Below the pieces are notes generated by a model. That model had not been told where the DNA came from, ran no database searches, and saw only the letters and a list, made by a program, of their open reading frames with translations. A stretch of DNA of 64,000 nucleotides from the NCBI RefSeq assembly GCF_025060755.1, contig NZ_JANYUY010000032.1, positions 26,801 to 90,800 of the forward strand. The letters are read 5' to 3'. Positions 16,476-26,799 of this stretch are shown in pieces. Within the stretch, counting starts at the first letter, position 1. Each line of letters opens with the position of its first letter. This DNA is from Paenibacillus doosanensis. GTDB taxonomy: Bacteria; Bacillota; Bacilli; Paenibacillales; NBRC-103111. Position numbers and translations under genes: made by a program.

Positions 16476-19028
16476 ATGACAACGAATACGGATACATCAT
16501 TGGAGCAGCAGTTTCTTCATCCCTCCGACGAGTTCACTCCGATTCCGTTCTGGTTCTGGAACGACGAGCTGACAGAAAGCGAAATCGTAAGACAGATCGC
16601 CGATTTCGCGGACAAAGGCGTGATGGGCTTCGTCATCCATCCGAGAATCGGAATTCCCGAGAGCATTCCATACTTGTCGGACACCTATATGGGGCTGGTC
16701 AAGGCCGCCGTTCAAGAGGCGGAGCGGCGCGGAATGACCGTTATTTTGTACGATGAAGCGATGTATCCTTCCGGAGCGGCCAAAGGGCTTGTCGTGCAGG
16801 ACAATCCCGAGCTGGCGAGCCGGGGGCTCAAGATGACGGAGCTGAGCGCCTCCGAGCCGGTTCGGCTGGCGGAGGTGCTCGGCGACGGGGATGTCCTGAT
16901 CTCCGCGCAAGCGGTCAGGAAGAAGGGAGCCGGCATCGAGCCGGGTGCTTCGGCCGTGCTGGAGCCCAGCGACGGAATCGTTGCGTTCCGGGCTGCCGGC
17001 GGCGATAACGACGATTGGACGATCTTATTGTTTATCGAGACGTTCTCCCGCGGGACGATTCGCGGCATTCACTTCGGCGAAGACGACGGCGAGCCGAACG
17101 CTCCGGCTTCCGCCGACTTGCTGAATCCGCTCGCCGTGGAGAAGTTTATCCGGCTCACGCATGACCGCTATTACGAGGTGTTAAGCCCGTATTTCGGAAC
17201 GGCCGTCCGGGCGATGTTCACAGACGAGCCGGATATTATGGGCCGCAGACATACGAAGGGGCTTAAGGCGTGGACGGGCGGCTTTCTGGATTATTTTATC
17301 CGCGAAGGCTGCGAAGTGACCGATCTGCCGCTGCTGTGGCTGGAGGGCGACCGGGCGGACCTTATCCGCAGACGATACAGCAAAGCCGTCAACAAGCGCA
17401 TGATCGAATCGTATTACAAACCGCTCGCCGAATGGTGCGGACGCCACGGCATAGCGCTTACCGGCCACCCGGCGGCCAGCGACGAGATCGGTTTGCTGGA
17501 GCATTTCCACATTCCCGGCCAAGACGTCGTATGGCGCTGGGTTGCGCCGGAGGACGGCAAGGCGGTGGAGGGCAAGCATACGACGATGGCCAAGTGCTCG
17601 TCGGATGCGGCCCGGCATAGGGGAAGACGGAGAAATTTGAACGAGTTTCTCGGCGTCTGCGGACTGGATGCCAGCTGGGCGCTGAGCGCAGGCGATATGA
17701 AATGGTATATGGACTGGCTGCTCGTCCGCGGCGTCAATCTGTTATGCCCGCATGCCTTCTATTACTCCATCGACGGGCCGCGCCGATTGAACGAGCGCCC
17801 GCCGGACGTCGGGCCCAACAACATCTGGTGGCCGCATTACCGCCGGTTCGCCGATTATATGAAGCGGATGAGCTGGCTGATGACGGACAGCGTCAATGTA
17901 ACGCCGATTGCCGTGCTGGGCCGCGAGGACTGGCTGCCGTGGCGAAGCGTGAAGCCGCTATTCGAAAACCAGCGGGAGTTCAATTATTTGGAGGAAAGCC
18001 TGCTGGTAGCGGTCTGCGGCATTGAGCATGGACGCATAAACATCGCCGGGCAAACGTATTCCGTCGTGATCGTCGAGGATGACGGCTTGTGGGAAGAAGA
18101 GACGAAGCGGGTGCTGCGGGGATTCATCGACCAAGGCGGCCAAGTCATTGCGATTCAGGCTCACGAAGGGGCACAGACCGTACCGTCTACGGTCCGATTG
18201 GACGATCCGTCCGGCATTGCCGCCGAGCTGGAGAGGCTGGAGCCTGGAGATCTTAAGCTGGAGCCTTCCCGCCCGGATATTCGGGCAAGCCATGTGATCA
18301 AGGACGGGAACCATTTTTACGTGCTGGTGAACGAAGGGGAGCGGCCGTATGAAGGCGCTCTGACCATCCGGACCGAAGGCAGAGCGGAGCTGTGGGACCC
18401 CTGGGAGGGCAGGATCGACCTGGCTCCGGTTTCGGCGGAGGCCGGTTCAGTCGCCGCTGCTGCCGGCGGCATGACGCTGTCCGCTGCGCTGGAGCGAAGG
18501 CAGGCTCTCGTGTATCGTATTGATCCGTCGCGATCTGCCGAGTTGTCTGCAGGAAGCCGCCGCCGGATTCGGCAGAGCAGCGTTTCCATCGACGGGCCGT
18601 GGAACGTTTCGGCCGGCCGCCAGGCCGTCGGAACTGTTACGCCTCAGACCGAGAGCGCGGAAGCGGCTGCCGCCGAGTCCGCCATCGGTCGTCTGAGTCT
18701 CGGCAATTGGGCCGAAACCGAAGGGCTGGAGCATTTTGCCGGAACGATCACTTATACGAATACAGTTTCCCTGGAAAGCGGAGCTGCAAAAGCGGATAGC
18801 CTGATCCTCGATCTGGGCGAAGCCCATGAAATGGCGGAAGTATGGGTGAACGGCGAATGGGCAGGGGTGCGGATGTGGCATCCGTACACGTTTGCTATCG
18901 GAGCTTTGGCGAAACAGGGAATGAATGAGCTGCGAATCGACGTGACGAACAATTTAAGCAACCGGTACGACCGTAAAAAGCTTCCGTCCGGTTTGATCGG
19001 CCCCGTCGAGGTATCGGTGTACGAGTAA
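16476..19028 (+). CDS. Large GH106-like glycoside hydrolase (alpha-L-rhamnosidase-like)
   Basis: 850 aa from the ATG at 16476, 8 bases after AGGGGGGCG. An upstream in-frame ATG lies inside the previous gene. The N-terminus has the GH106-type opening PIPFWFWNDELTESEIVRQI and VMGFVIHPRIGIPE, leading into a TIM-like barrel (ILYDEAMYPSGAA, AMFTDEPDIMGRR, ALTGHPAASDEIGLLE). The C-terminal ~110 residues form a galactose-binding-like beta-sandwich (LDLGEAHEMAEVWVNGEWAG, NELRIDVTNNLSNRYDRKKL). No signal peptide is present, so it is intracellular. The family placement is by pattern only and the substrate could differ from rhamnosides. It is the last gene of the tightly spaced cluster. Confidence 0.75.
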   Translation: MTTNTDTSLEQQFLHPSDEFTPIPFWFWNDELTESEIVRQIADFADKGVMGFVIHPRIGIPESIPYLSDTYMGLVKAAVQEAERRGMTVILYDEAMYPSGAAKGLVVQDNPELASRGLKMTELSASEPVRLAEVLGDGDVLISAQAVRKKGAGIEPGASAVLEPSDGIVAFRAAGGDNDDWTILLFIETFSRGTIRGIHFGEDDGEPNAPASADLLNPLAVEKFIRLTHDRYYEVLSPYFGTAVRAMFTDEPDIMGRRHTKGLKAWTGGFLDYFIREGCEVTDLPLLWLEGDRADLIRRRYSKAVNKRMIESYYKPLAEWCGRHGIALTGHPAASDEIGLLEHFHIPGQDVVWRWVAPEDGKAVEGKHTTMAKCSSDAARHRGRRRNLNEFLGVCGLDASWALSAGDMKWYMDWLLVRGVNLLCPHAFYYSIDGPRRLNERPPDVGPNNIWWPHYRRFADYMKRMSWLMTDSVNVTPIAVLGREDWLPWRSVKPLFENQREFNYLEESLLVAVCGIEHGRINIAGQTYSVVIVEDDGLWEEETKRVLRGFIDQGGQVIAIQAHEGAQTVPSTVRLDDPSGIAAELERLEPGDLKLEPSRPDIRASHVIKDGNHFYVLVNEGERPYEGALTIRTEGRAELWDPWEGRIDLAPVSAEAGSVAAAAGGMTLSAALERRQALVYRIDPSRSAELSAGSRRRIRQSSVSIDGPWNVSAGRQAVGTVTPQTESAEAAAAESAIGRLSLGNWAETEGLEHFAGTITYTNTVSLESGAAKADSLILDLGEAHEMAEVWVNGEWAGVRMWHPYTFAIGALAKQGMNELRIDVTNNLSNRYDRKKLPSGLIGPVEVSVYE

Positions 19029-19055
19029 GGGATTCGAAGCAATCGGCCCAGCAGG

Positions 19056-19087
19056 CGGCGAAGGCTTTACGCTTGCCGGGCTTTTTA
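19056..19087 (+). terminator. Terminator after the glycosidase cluster
   Basis: CGGCGA pairs with TTGCCG around an 11-base loop and is followed by GGCTTTTTAAA. It ends the sugar operon before the binding-protein gene. Confidence 0.55.
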
Positions 19088-19116
19088 AACAGTATGGAAT
19101 TGATAAATTTCGGGGA

Positions 19117-19176
19117 CCCCCGCAAAGTACCTGAAGCAGCTTCGAAGTCTAGGCCTCACTTTGCAGGGTTATTTTA
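19117..19176 (+). terminator. Hairpin upstream of the binding-protein gene
   Basis: GCAAAGT (19122-19128) pairs with ACTTTGC (19158-19164), flanked by CCC/GGG and with an inner GAAGC/GCTTC hairpin, then TTATTTTATT. It may be a second terminator or an attenuator in the leader of the solute-binding protein. Confidence 0.45.
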
Positions 19177-19201
19177 TTGTGTGCGTTAGGAGGAATGAAG
19201 G

Positions 19202-20521
19202 TTGAAACATCAAAAAACGGCGGCAGCGGTTGTCGCCGCCTCCATGCTGCTGTCCATGCTGACGGCCTGCGGCGGCGGAGGCGGGGAGGCCGCATCCTCA
19301 GATCAGGCGATCAAAACGAGCGATGACAAGGAAACCGCCGATCTTGTCGTCTATTCCAACAGCGGGGATTCTCCGGACAGCTGGAACGAAAGATTCGGCA
19401 ATGCGCTCCAGCAGAAATTCCCCGGTTACAACATCAAATACATACAGAAGCAATCGAATTACGGGATCAAAGAGCTGCTGACCGCGGGGGAAACGATCGA
19501 TATTTACTGGGATTCGATTGGCGGTTTCGCTTCCGGATTGCTCGACAACGGGCTGGAGTTCGATATGACCGATTTGGCCAAAAAATACCAGCTCGATTTA
19601 TCCAAAATGGAGCCGTCCGTAGCGGATTCCGTGAAGCTGATCGCACCGGATAAAATGTACGGTATCCCCGTGTTCAACAACAATATGGTGCTGTATTACA
19701 ATAAAGATTTGTTCGATAAATTCGGGGTGCCGTATCCGAAGGACGGCATGACCTGGACGGAGGCGAATCAGCTCGCTCAGCAGCTGACTCGGGTCGACAG
19801 CAAGCCGTATATCGGCTTATCCTCGTCGCAGACGCATATGCTGGCGATGAATCAGCTGTCCATTCCTTTCGTAGATCCGGCGACGGAGAAGCCGACGATT
19901 TTCACGGACGAAAAGTGGAGGGAATTCTTCGACACCGTCTTCGTCGGGCCGAGCAAATCTCCGGGCTACGTCGATTATATGAAGGAGCTTAAGGATACGA
20001 TTCCTTACCGCAATGAGTTTCTGAAGGAGAAAAACTTGGCGATGTTTGCCTGGCTGTCGTCCATCATCTTCGTCTTCCCGGACGAATATAAGAGCATGAA
20101 CTGGGATATGGTGTCGCTTCCGACGTTCGACAGCTTGCCTAAAGTCGGCTCTCAGGCGTATCCGACTTATTTCGCGGTAACCTCAATGTCGAAGCAGAAG
20201 GATCAGGCGATGAAGGTAATCCAATACTTGACGACCGAGGAGATGCAGACGAAGCTGTCCAAAATCGGCCTGATGCCGGTCCTAAATAGCGAAAACGTCA
20301 AAAAAGTGTACGGCCAGGAGAGCGCGTTCAAGGATAAAAATCTCGCCGCGTCGTTCTATAACGGGTTTGCTCCGATTCCGGCCAAATCCCGTTACGACAG
20401 CTTGCTGCTGACGCCTTATGCGAAGGCGGTGCCGAAGATCATTATGAGCGGCGACTACAACACGGTGTTTCGGGCGACGGAAGAGGACACGGCCAAGAAA
20501 ATCGCCGACGCGAAAAAATAA
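19202..20521 (+). CDS. Extracellular sugar-binding lipoprotein of an ABC importer
   Basis: 439 aa, starting at TTG 8 bases after AGGAGG. The N-terminus is a lipoprotein signal (SMLLSMLTAC lipobox) followed by a glycine-rich linker and a family-1 type solute-binding fold (ADLVVYSNSGDSPDSWNERF, YGIPVFNNNMVLYYNKDLFDKFGVPYP). It should be anchored outside the cell and deliver oligosaccharide to an ABC permease. No permease or ATPase gene is adjacent; a terminator and rarA follow. It must therefore use a permease encoded elsewhere, or the locus has lost its own. Confidence 0.88.
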   Translation: MKHQKTAAAVVAASMLLSMLTACGGGGGEAASSDQAIKTSDDKETADLVVYSNSGDSPDSWNERFGNALQQKFPGYNIKYIQKQSNYGIKELLTAGETIDIYWDSIGGFASGLLDNGLEFDMTDLAKKYQLDLSKMEPSVADSVKLIAPDKMYGIPVFNNNMVLYYNKDLFDKFGVPYPKDGMTWTEANQLAQQLTRVDSKPYIGLSSSQTHMLAMNQLSIPFVDPATEKPTIFTDEKWREFFDTVFVGPSKSPGYVDYMKELKDTIPYRNEFLKEKNLAMFAWLSSIIFVFPDEYKSMNWDMVSLPTFDSLPKVGSQAYPTYFAVTSMSKQKDQAMKVIQYLTTEEMQTKLSKIGLMPVLNSENVKKVYGQESAFKDKNLAASFYNGFAPIPAKSRYDSLLLTPYAKAVPKIIMSGDYNTVFRATEEDTAKKIADAKK

Positions 20522-20630
20522 TTTGTCCGCTTGGGCCGCGTGAGGCCGCGGGAATCGTTCTTGCCGGGAGCGCGGAGCGTTTTCCGCGCAGGGCGCAAAG
20601 ATTGTAATTTCGCGGCGGTCCTTTATAATA

Positions 20631-20667
20631 GAGCATGAGCGGCTTAGGCCGGCTCATGTTCTTTTTT
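20631..20667 (+). terminator. Terminator between the binding protein and rarA
   Basis: CATGAGC pairs with GCTCATG around GGCTTAGGCCG and is followed by TTCTTTTTT. Confidence 0.75.
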
Positions 20668-20759
20668 GCCGGAAGATCGGTTTTTGAACCGGTTTGTTAC
20701 CCGTTGGCTCGAGATCCAGACGGCCCGGGTAGATTAGAATAAAGGAATGTGATCTTATT

Positions 20760-22079
20760 ATGGATTTGTTCTCACTGGCTGCTGAAGAAAACGGACAAGG
20801 CAAGCTGCTGGCGGACCGGATGCGGCCGCTGACGCTTGGCGAATATATAGGGCAAGAGCATATCGTCGGCCCGGGCAAGCTGCTGCGCCGCGCGATCGAA
20901 GCGGATCAGGTCACCTCGATCCTGCTGTACGGCCCTCCTGGCACAGGCAAGACGACGCTGGCCAACATCATCTCCCGCGCGACGCAGGGAGCGTTCGTGA
21001 AGCTGAACGCCGTCGACGCCTCCGTGAAGGACGTGCGCGATGTGATCGAGCAGGCGAGGAACAACAAGGACTTGTACGGCCGCAAGACGATCCTGTTTCT
21101 CGACGAGGTGCACCGTTTCAACACCTCGCGGCAGGATGCGCTGCTCCCTGCGGTGGAGCAGGGGATTATTACGTTCATCGGCGCGACGACCGAGAATCCG
21201 TTCCACCATGTGAACGGGGCGCTCTTGTCGCGCTCGACGCTGTTCGAGCTGCACGCGCTGACCCGCGAGCACTCGCTCGCCGCGCTGCGCCGCGCGCTCG
21301 CCGACGAAGAGCGCGGCCTCGGGCAGCTGCCCATCGAGGCCGCGGAGGAGGCGCTTGCGCATATCGCGCGCATGGCCGGCGGAGATATCCGCCGCGCGCT
21401 CAATGCGCTCGAGCTCGCCGCGCTGACCACCCCGCCCGATCCCGACGGGGTGGTGCGCGTAACGCTGGCCGTCGCCGAAGAATCGATTCGGCGGCGCACC
21501 GTGAAGGCCGACGAGTCGACGCAGTACGACGTCCTCTCGGCCTTCCACAAGAGCGTGCGCGGCTCCAGCGACGCCGCGCTGTTCTGGTTTCTCTATGCCG
21601 TCGAGAAGCTCGGCATGGACCCGATGACCTTCCTGCGGCGGCTGATCGTCGCCTCCAGCGAGGATATCGGCCTGGCCAATCCGCAAGCGATGGTTCAGGC
21701 GGTCTCGGCGATGGACGCGTATCATAAGATCGGCTGGCCCGAATCCAAGTATGTCATCGCCCAGGCGATTCTGTTCGCGGTGGAGAGCCCCAAGTCGAAC
21801 GCCATTCCGACGGCGATCGCCAAAGTGACGGGCGCGTTCGATGCGATCGGCGAGGCCGAGGTGCCGCTGCATTTGCGCGACGCCCATTACAAAGGGGCGG
21901 AAAAGCTCGGGCATGTGGGCTATCAATATCCGCATGATTATCCCGGCCACTATGTCGAGCAGCAATATTTGCCGAAGCCGCTGGACGGGCATTGCTTCTA
22001 TGAAGCGACGCAGCAGGGGATGGAAGATAAAATCAGGCAAAACCAGGAACGGAGAAGAAACCGGAGGTCTGCGCGATAA
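20760..22079 (+). CDS. rarA: Replication-associated recombination ATPase RarA (MgsA)
   Basis: 439 aa AAA+ clamp-loader-like ATPase acting at stalled replication forks. Walker A is LLYGPPGTGKTT (about residues 57-64), Walker B is ILFLDEVHRFN, and sensor 1 lies in FIGATTENPFHHVN. The C-terminal tetramerisation region (KSVRGSSDAALFWFLYAVEKLG, LRDAHYKGAEKLGHVGYQYPHD) is typical of the RarA/WRNIP1 family. The ATG follows AAAGGAATG. Local GC is very high in the middle of the gene. In B. subtilis (YrvN) this gene directly follows tcdA; here an 11-kb carbohydrate island lies between them. Confidence 0.96.
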   Translation: MDLFSLAAEENGQGKLLADRMRPLTLGEYIGQEHIVGPGKLLRRAIEADQVTSILLYGPPGTGKTTLANIISRATQGAFVKLNAVDASVKDVRDVIEQARNNKDLYGRKTILFLDEVHRFNTSRQDALLPAVEQGIITFIGATTENPFHHVNGALLSRSTLFELHALTREHSLAALRRALADEERGLGQLPIEAAEEALAHIARMAGGDIRRALNALELAALTTPPDPDGVVRVTLAVAEESIRRRTVKADESTQYDVLSAFHKSVRGSSDAALFWFLYAVEKLGMDPMTFLRRLIVASSEDIGLANPQAMVQAVSAMDAYHKIGWPESKYVIAQAILFAVESPKSNAIPTAIAKVTGAFDAIGEAEVPLHLRDAHYKGAEKLGHVGYQYPHDYPGHYVEQQYLPKPLDGHCFYEATQQGMEDKIRQNQERRRNRRSAR

Positions 22080-22097
22080 GTCGTGCAGGCCTTTTTC
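22065..22097 (+). terminator. Terminator overlapping the rarA stop
   Basis: AGGTCTGC pairs with GCAGGCCT (one G-T) around the rarA stop codon and is followed by TTTTTCT. Confidence 0.65.
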
Positions 22098-22239
22098 TAA
22101 ATCGAGCCTGAGGGGAACGGTTAGGCCCGTATCTTATAATAGGCCAAATTTGGGCGAATTTTTGCCTTTTACGCCGTTTTTCTCAAATTGTTCAAGCTTT
22201 CTTTCGTTTTATGCGTTATTTTCGGGCATAGCACGCAGT

Positions 22240-22267
22240 TTGACTGTATAGCTTAATATTATATAAT
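22240..22267 (+). promoter_or_regulatory. SigA-type promoter of the CNNM/CorC gene
   Basis: TTGACT (22240-22245), a 16-bp spacer and a perfect TATAAT (22262-22267). It is about 65 bases upstream of the start codon, leaving a short structured leader. Confidence 0.8.
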
Positions 22268-22286
22268 TTACAATATAAACCTAAGG

Positions 22287-22306
22287 GAGGTGTACCTATT
22301 CACCTC
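22287..22306 (+). promoter_or_regulatory. Leader hairpin GAGGTG/CACCTC
   Basis: GAGGTG (22287-22292) and CACCTC (22301-22306) form a small hairpin over an AGGGAGG sequence that looks like a ribosome site but lies about 40 bases from the gene start. A 7-codon GTG frame ending at TAG (22290-22313) starts within it. It could sequester a leader-peptide site; its function is uncertain. Confidence 0.35.
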
Positions 22307-22332
22307 GGGCTAGGGGGATAGGGAACTTATTG

Positions 22333-23670
22333 ATGGACAGCGACCCTTTACCGACGATTTGGAACTTTACCCTCGTGCTGTTTTTGGTGCTAATGAACGG
22401 TTTTTTCGTAGCCGCCGAATTCGCCATGGTCAAAGTCCGCAGCAGCCGCATCGACGCGCTGGTGCAGGAAGGGAACCGCAGGGCCAGGTTCGCCCAAACG
22501 GTCGTAGCCAACCTGAACGGTTATTTATCCGCATGCCAGCTAGGCATTACATTAGCTTCCTTGGCGCTGGGCTGGATCGGCGAGCCCGCCATTGCAAGGC
22601 TCCTTGAGCCTGTGCTGCATCCGCTGCAGCTGTCTTCCGCCGTCATTCACACGATCTCCTTTATCATTGCCTTTACGATAATTACCGCCTTTCACATTAC
22701 GCTCGGCGAACAGTTCCCGAAGACATACGCCATTCGTATGTCCGAGAAGGTGACGCTTCTTTCCGCCGGCCCCCTGATTGTTTTTTACAAACTCATGTAC
22801 CCATTGATCTGGACTTTGAACGGAACGTCGAACTGGATGCTGCGCAAGGCGGGGATTGAGCCTGAGGAGGAGCATCATACGGCGCATACCGAGGAAGAAA
22901 TCCGCGTTCTCATGAAGGAGAGCAACAAAAGCGGACTCATCGACAACACCGAACTGGCGCTTGTGGACAATATCTTCGATTTTACCGAGACGAATGCCCG
23001 CGAGATTATGATTCCCCGAACCGAGATGGTCTGTCTGTACGCCAACCGCTCCTATGAGGAGAACCGCTTGATTGCGGTCACCGAGATGCATACGCGCTAT
23101 CCGGTATGCAATCCGGATAAAGACAATATTATCGGCTTTATTCACATCAAGGATTTGCTCAAATCCGATCCCGGCATGGAGCATATTAAATCGATCGTCC
23201 GGCCCATCACCAAGGTGCCCGAATCGATGCAGATCAGCGCGCTGCTTAAACTGATGCAAAAAAAGCGGAATCAAATGGTGCTTTTGATCGACGAGTACGG
23301 AGGGACGTCCGGGCTTGTAACGTTCGAGGATATTATCGAGGAGATCGTCGGAGAGATTCAAGACGAGTTTGACGAAGAACGGCCGCGCATCGAGAAAAAG
23401 GACCATTTGACGCATTCCATCGACGGACGGATGCTGATTGAAGAAGTCAACAGTTATTTCGGCCTGGAGATCGAGTCGGACGATTACGATACGATCGGCG
23501 GCTGGGTATACTCGCAGGTAGAAATGCCCCCGAAGAAAAACCAAAGAATCCGGTACGACGATACGACCGATTTCATCATCGCCGAAACCGATCAGCTTCG
23601 CATTGCAAGAATCGTCGTCAAACAAAAGCCAAATGGCGCGCAGCCCGGCAATTCATCATTTAGCATATAA
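22333..23670 (+). CDS. CNNM/CorC-type membrane protein (hemolysin family, DUF21-CBS-CorC)
   Basis: 445 aa. The N-terminal DUF21 transmembrane domain holds about four helices, opening with NGFFVAAEFAMVKVRSSRI. It is followed by two CBS motifs (REIMIPRTEMVCLYANRS and NQMVLLIDEYGGTSGLVTFEDIIEEIVGEIQDE) and a C-terminal CorC/HlyC domain (DYDTIGGWVYSQ). Relatives take part in magnesium efflux or resistance; the haemolysin name is historical. A TTG one codon upstream is possible, but I chose the ATG. Its own promoter and a bidirectional terminator make it a single-gene unit. B. subtilis YhdP/YrkA-type proteins are the likely relatives. Confidence 0.92.
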   Translation: MDSDPLPTIWNFTLVLFLVLMNGFFVAAEFAMVKVRSSRIDALVQEGNRRARFAQTVVANLNGYLSACQLGITLASLALGWIGEPAIARLLEPVLHPLQLSSAVIHTISFIIAFTIITAFHITLGEQFPKTYAIRMSEKVTLLSAGPLIVFYKLMYPLIWTLNGTSNWMLRKAGIEPEEEHHTAHTEEEIRVLMKESNKSGLIDNTELALVDNIFDFTETNAREIMIPRTEMVCLYANRSYEENRLIAVTEMHTRYPVCNPDKDNIIGFIHIKDLLKSDPGMEHIKSIVRPITKVPESMQISALLKLMQKKRNQMVLLIDEYGGTSGLVTFEDIIEEIVGEIQDEFDEERPRIEKKDHLTHSIDGRMLIEEVNSYFGLEIESDDYDTIGGWVYSQVEMPPKKNQRIRYDDTTDFIIAETDQLRIARIVVKQKPNGAQPGNSSFSI

Positions 23671-23674
23671 CGGC

Positions 23675-23746
23675 AAAAAGCGGATTCCTCGCTTCCGCCG
23701 CCCCGCTATAACAGCTTCGGGGCCGGATGCACAGGAATCCGCTTTT
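23675..23746. terminator. Bidirectional terminator between the CNNM/CorC gene and mnmA
   Basis: The long arms AAAAGCGGATTCCT and AGGAATCCGCTTTT enclose a second hairpin (CCCCG...CGGGG). A/T tracts at both ends allow termination of both convergent genes. Confidence 0.85.
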
Positions 23747-23776
23747 GATGTTTGGACTGCTGCTGAGCCCGCCGCT

Positions 23777-25205
<1,429 letters not shown>

Positions 25206-25625
25206 TTGAAGATTTCTACCAAAGGCCGATACGGACTAACTATCATGATGGAACTTGCAACCAGATTTGGAGAAGGGCCTACCTCTTTAAAAAGTATTGC
25301 CGAGAAGCATCAACTCTCCGAGCATTACTTGGAGCAGCTGGTAGCTCCACTACGGAATGCAGGCTTGGTGAAAAGTATCCGTGGCGCTTATGGAGGATAT
25401 ATTTTATCGAAGGCGGCGGAGGATATTTCCGCAGGCGATGTGATCCGGGTATTGGAAGGTCCTATTAGCCCGGTCGATTTCACGGAGGAAGACGATCCGG
25501 CGAAGCGCGATTTGTGGGTGCGCATCCGCGACAGCATCGCTGAAGTGCTCGACTCTACGACGTTATACGATTTGATCAACTACAAAGACGAAGGAATAAA
25601 CGACAATTATATGTTCTACATATAA
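25206..25625 (+). CDS. cymR: Cysteine metabolism repressor CymR (Rrf2 family)
   Basis: 139 aa from a TTG start, five bases after GAGGTG; this gives the same N-terminus (MKISTKGRYGL) as B. subtilis CymR, whereas the upstream GTG overlaps the ribosome site. The Rrf2 winged helix covers ISTKGRYGLTIMMEL and SLKSIAEKHQLSEHYLEQLVAPLRNAGLV. There is no Fe-S cysteine cluster, as expected for CymR, which represses cysteine uptake and synthesis genes together with CysK when cysteine is plentiful. The ending NYMFYI is conserved. The iscS gene follows 18 bases downstream. Confidence 0.95.
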   Translation: MKISTKGRYGLTIMMELATRFGEGPTSLKSIAEKHQLSEHYLEQLVAPLRNAGLVKSIRGAYGGYILSKAAEDISAGDVIRVLEGPISPVDFTEEDDPAKRDLWVRIRDSIAEVLDSTTLYDLINYKDEGINDNYMFYI

Positions 25626-25643
25626 TTCAGCGGAGACACGCTT

Positions 25644-26792
25644 ATGATGTTCACTTACTTCGATCATGCTGCGACAACTCCGGTGCATCCGGAGGTTGTC
25701 GAGGCCATGCTGCCCCATTTTACGCAATCTTTCGGGAACGCCTCCAGTACACATAGCGCAGGAAGAGAAGCGCGTGCGGTTCTTAACCGTTCGAGAGATA
25801 CGATCGCTTCCTTTATTGGCTGCGCGCCTTCCCAAATCATATTTACGAGCGGGGGAACGGAGAGCGACAATTTGGCGCTTTTCGGCGCGGCTGCCGCCCG
25901 CAAATCCATCGGCAACCACATTATTACGACACAATCGGAGCATCATGCGGTGCTTCACGCTTGCGAGCAGCTAGAGCTGCAAGGCTATGAAGTTACTTAT
26001 TTGCCGGTAGACCGCACCGGACGCGTCAACGTCCGCGATGTGGAGGAAGCGATTCGACCGGACACGATTCTGATCAGCGTCATGTTCGCCAATAACGAAG
26101 TAGGCACGCTCCAACCGATTCGGGAAATCGGCGCGATTGCGCGCGCGAAGGGCATTCCCTTCCATGTGGACGCCGTGCAGGCGCTGGGAACCCAGCCGAT
26201 CGATCTGAGCAGCCTGCCCGTCGATTTGATGAGCTTTTCCGCGCATAAAATTAACGGTCCAAAAGGGATCGGCGCGCTTTATATAGCGAAGCAAATGAAG
26301 CTTCAGCCGCTGTTTTACGGCGGCAATCAGGAGCGTAAGCGCCGTCCGGGCACAGAGAATGTCGCCGGAATCGCCGGTTTTGCCAAAGCGGTGCAAATCT
26401 TGCGCGAAGAGATGTATGAAAAGCAACAAAACTTGGAAAAACTACGTATAGAGATGGTGACGCGCCTGCAAGCTTTGCTAGGGCAGGAGCAGGCCGTAGT
26501 CAACGGACATCCTGCAGAGCGGGTGCCCCATATTCTGAACATAAGCTTCCCCGGCGTTTCGACGGAGACCATGCTGATGAATTTGGATTTGGAAGGCATC
26601 GCCGCCGCCAGCGGCTCCGCGTGCACTTCCGGTTCTCTTGAAGTATCGCATGTGCTGAAGGCGATGCGGCTCGAAGACGAGATTACCCGCTCGGCGATCC
26701 GCTTCAGCTTCGGCCTCGGCAATACGCTGGAGGAGATCGGAGCGGCCGCCCGGAAAATTGCAACCATCGTCGATCGCGTGCGTAATGCATAA
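25644..26792 (+). CDS. Cysteine desulfurase (IscS/NifS type, YrvO-like)
   Basis: 382 aa PLP enzyme that removes sulfur from cysteine as an enzyme-bound persulfide. The PLP lysine is in SFSAHKINGPKGIGALY, the substrate-side histidine in TTQSEHHAVLH, and the active-site cysteine is about residue 327 in SGSACTSGSLE. In B. subtilis YrvO is encoded between cymR and mnmA and donates sulfur to MnmA; the same pairing is likely here although mnmA is inverted. It is probably co-transcribed with cymR. Confidence 0.95.
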   Translation: MMFTYFDHAATTPVHPEVVEAMLPHFTQSFGNASSTHSAGREARAVLNRSRDTIASFIGCAPSQIIFTSGGTESDNLALFGAAAARKSIGNHIITTQSEHHAVLHACEQLELQGYEVTYLPVDRTGRVNVRDVEEAIRPDTILISVMFANNEVGTLQPIREIGAIARAKGIPFHVDAVQALGTQPIDLSSLPVDLMSFSAHKINGPKGIGALYIAKQMKLQPLFYGGNQERKRRPGTENVAGIAGFAKAVQILREEMYEKQQNLEKLRIEMVTRLQALLGQEQAVVNGHPAERVPHILNISFPGVSTETMLMNLDLEGIAAASGSACTSGSLEVSHVLKAMRLEDEITRSAIRFSFGLGNTLEEIGAAARKIATIVDRVRNA

Positions 26793-26799
26793 TAAGAAA

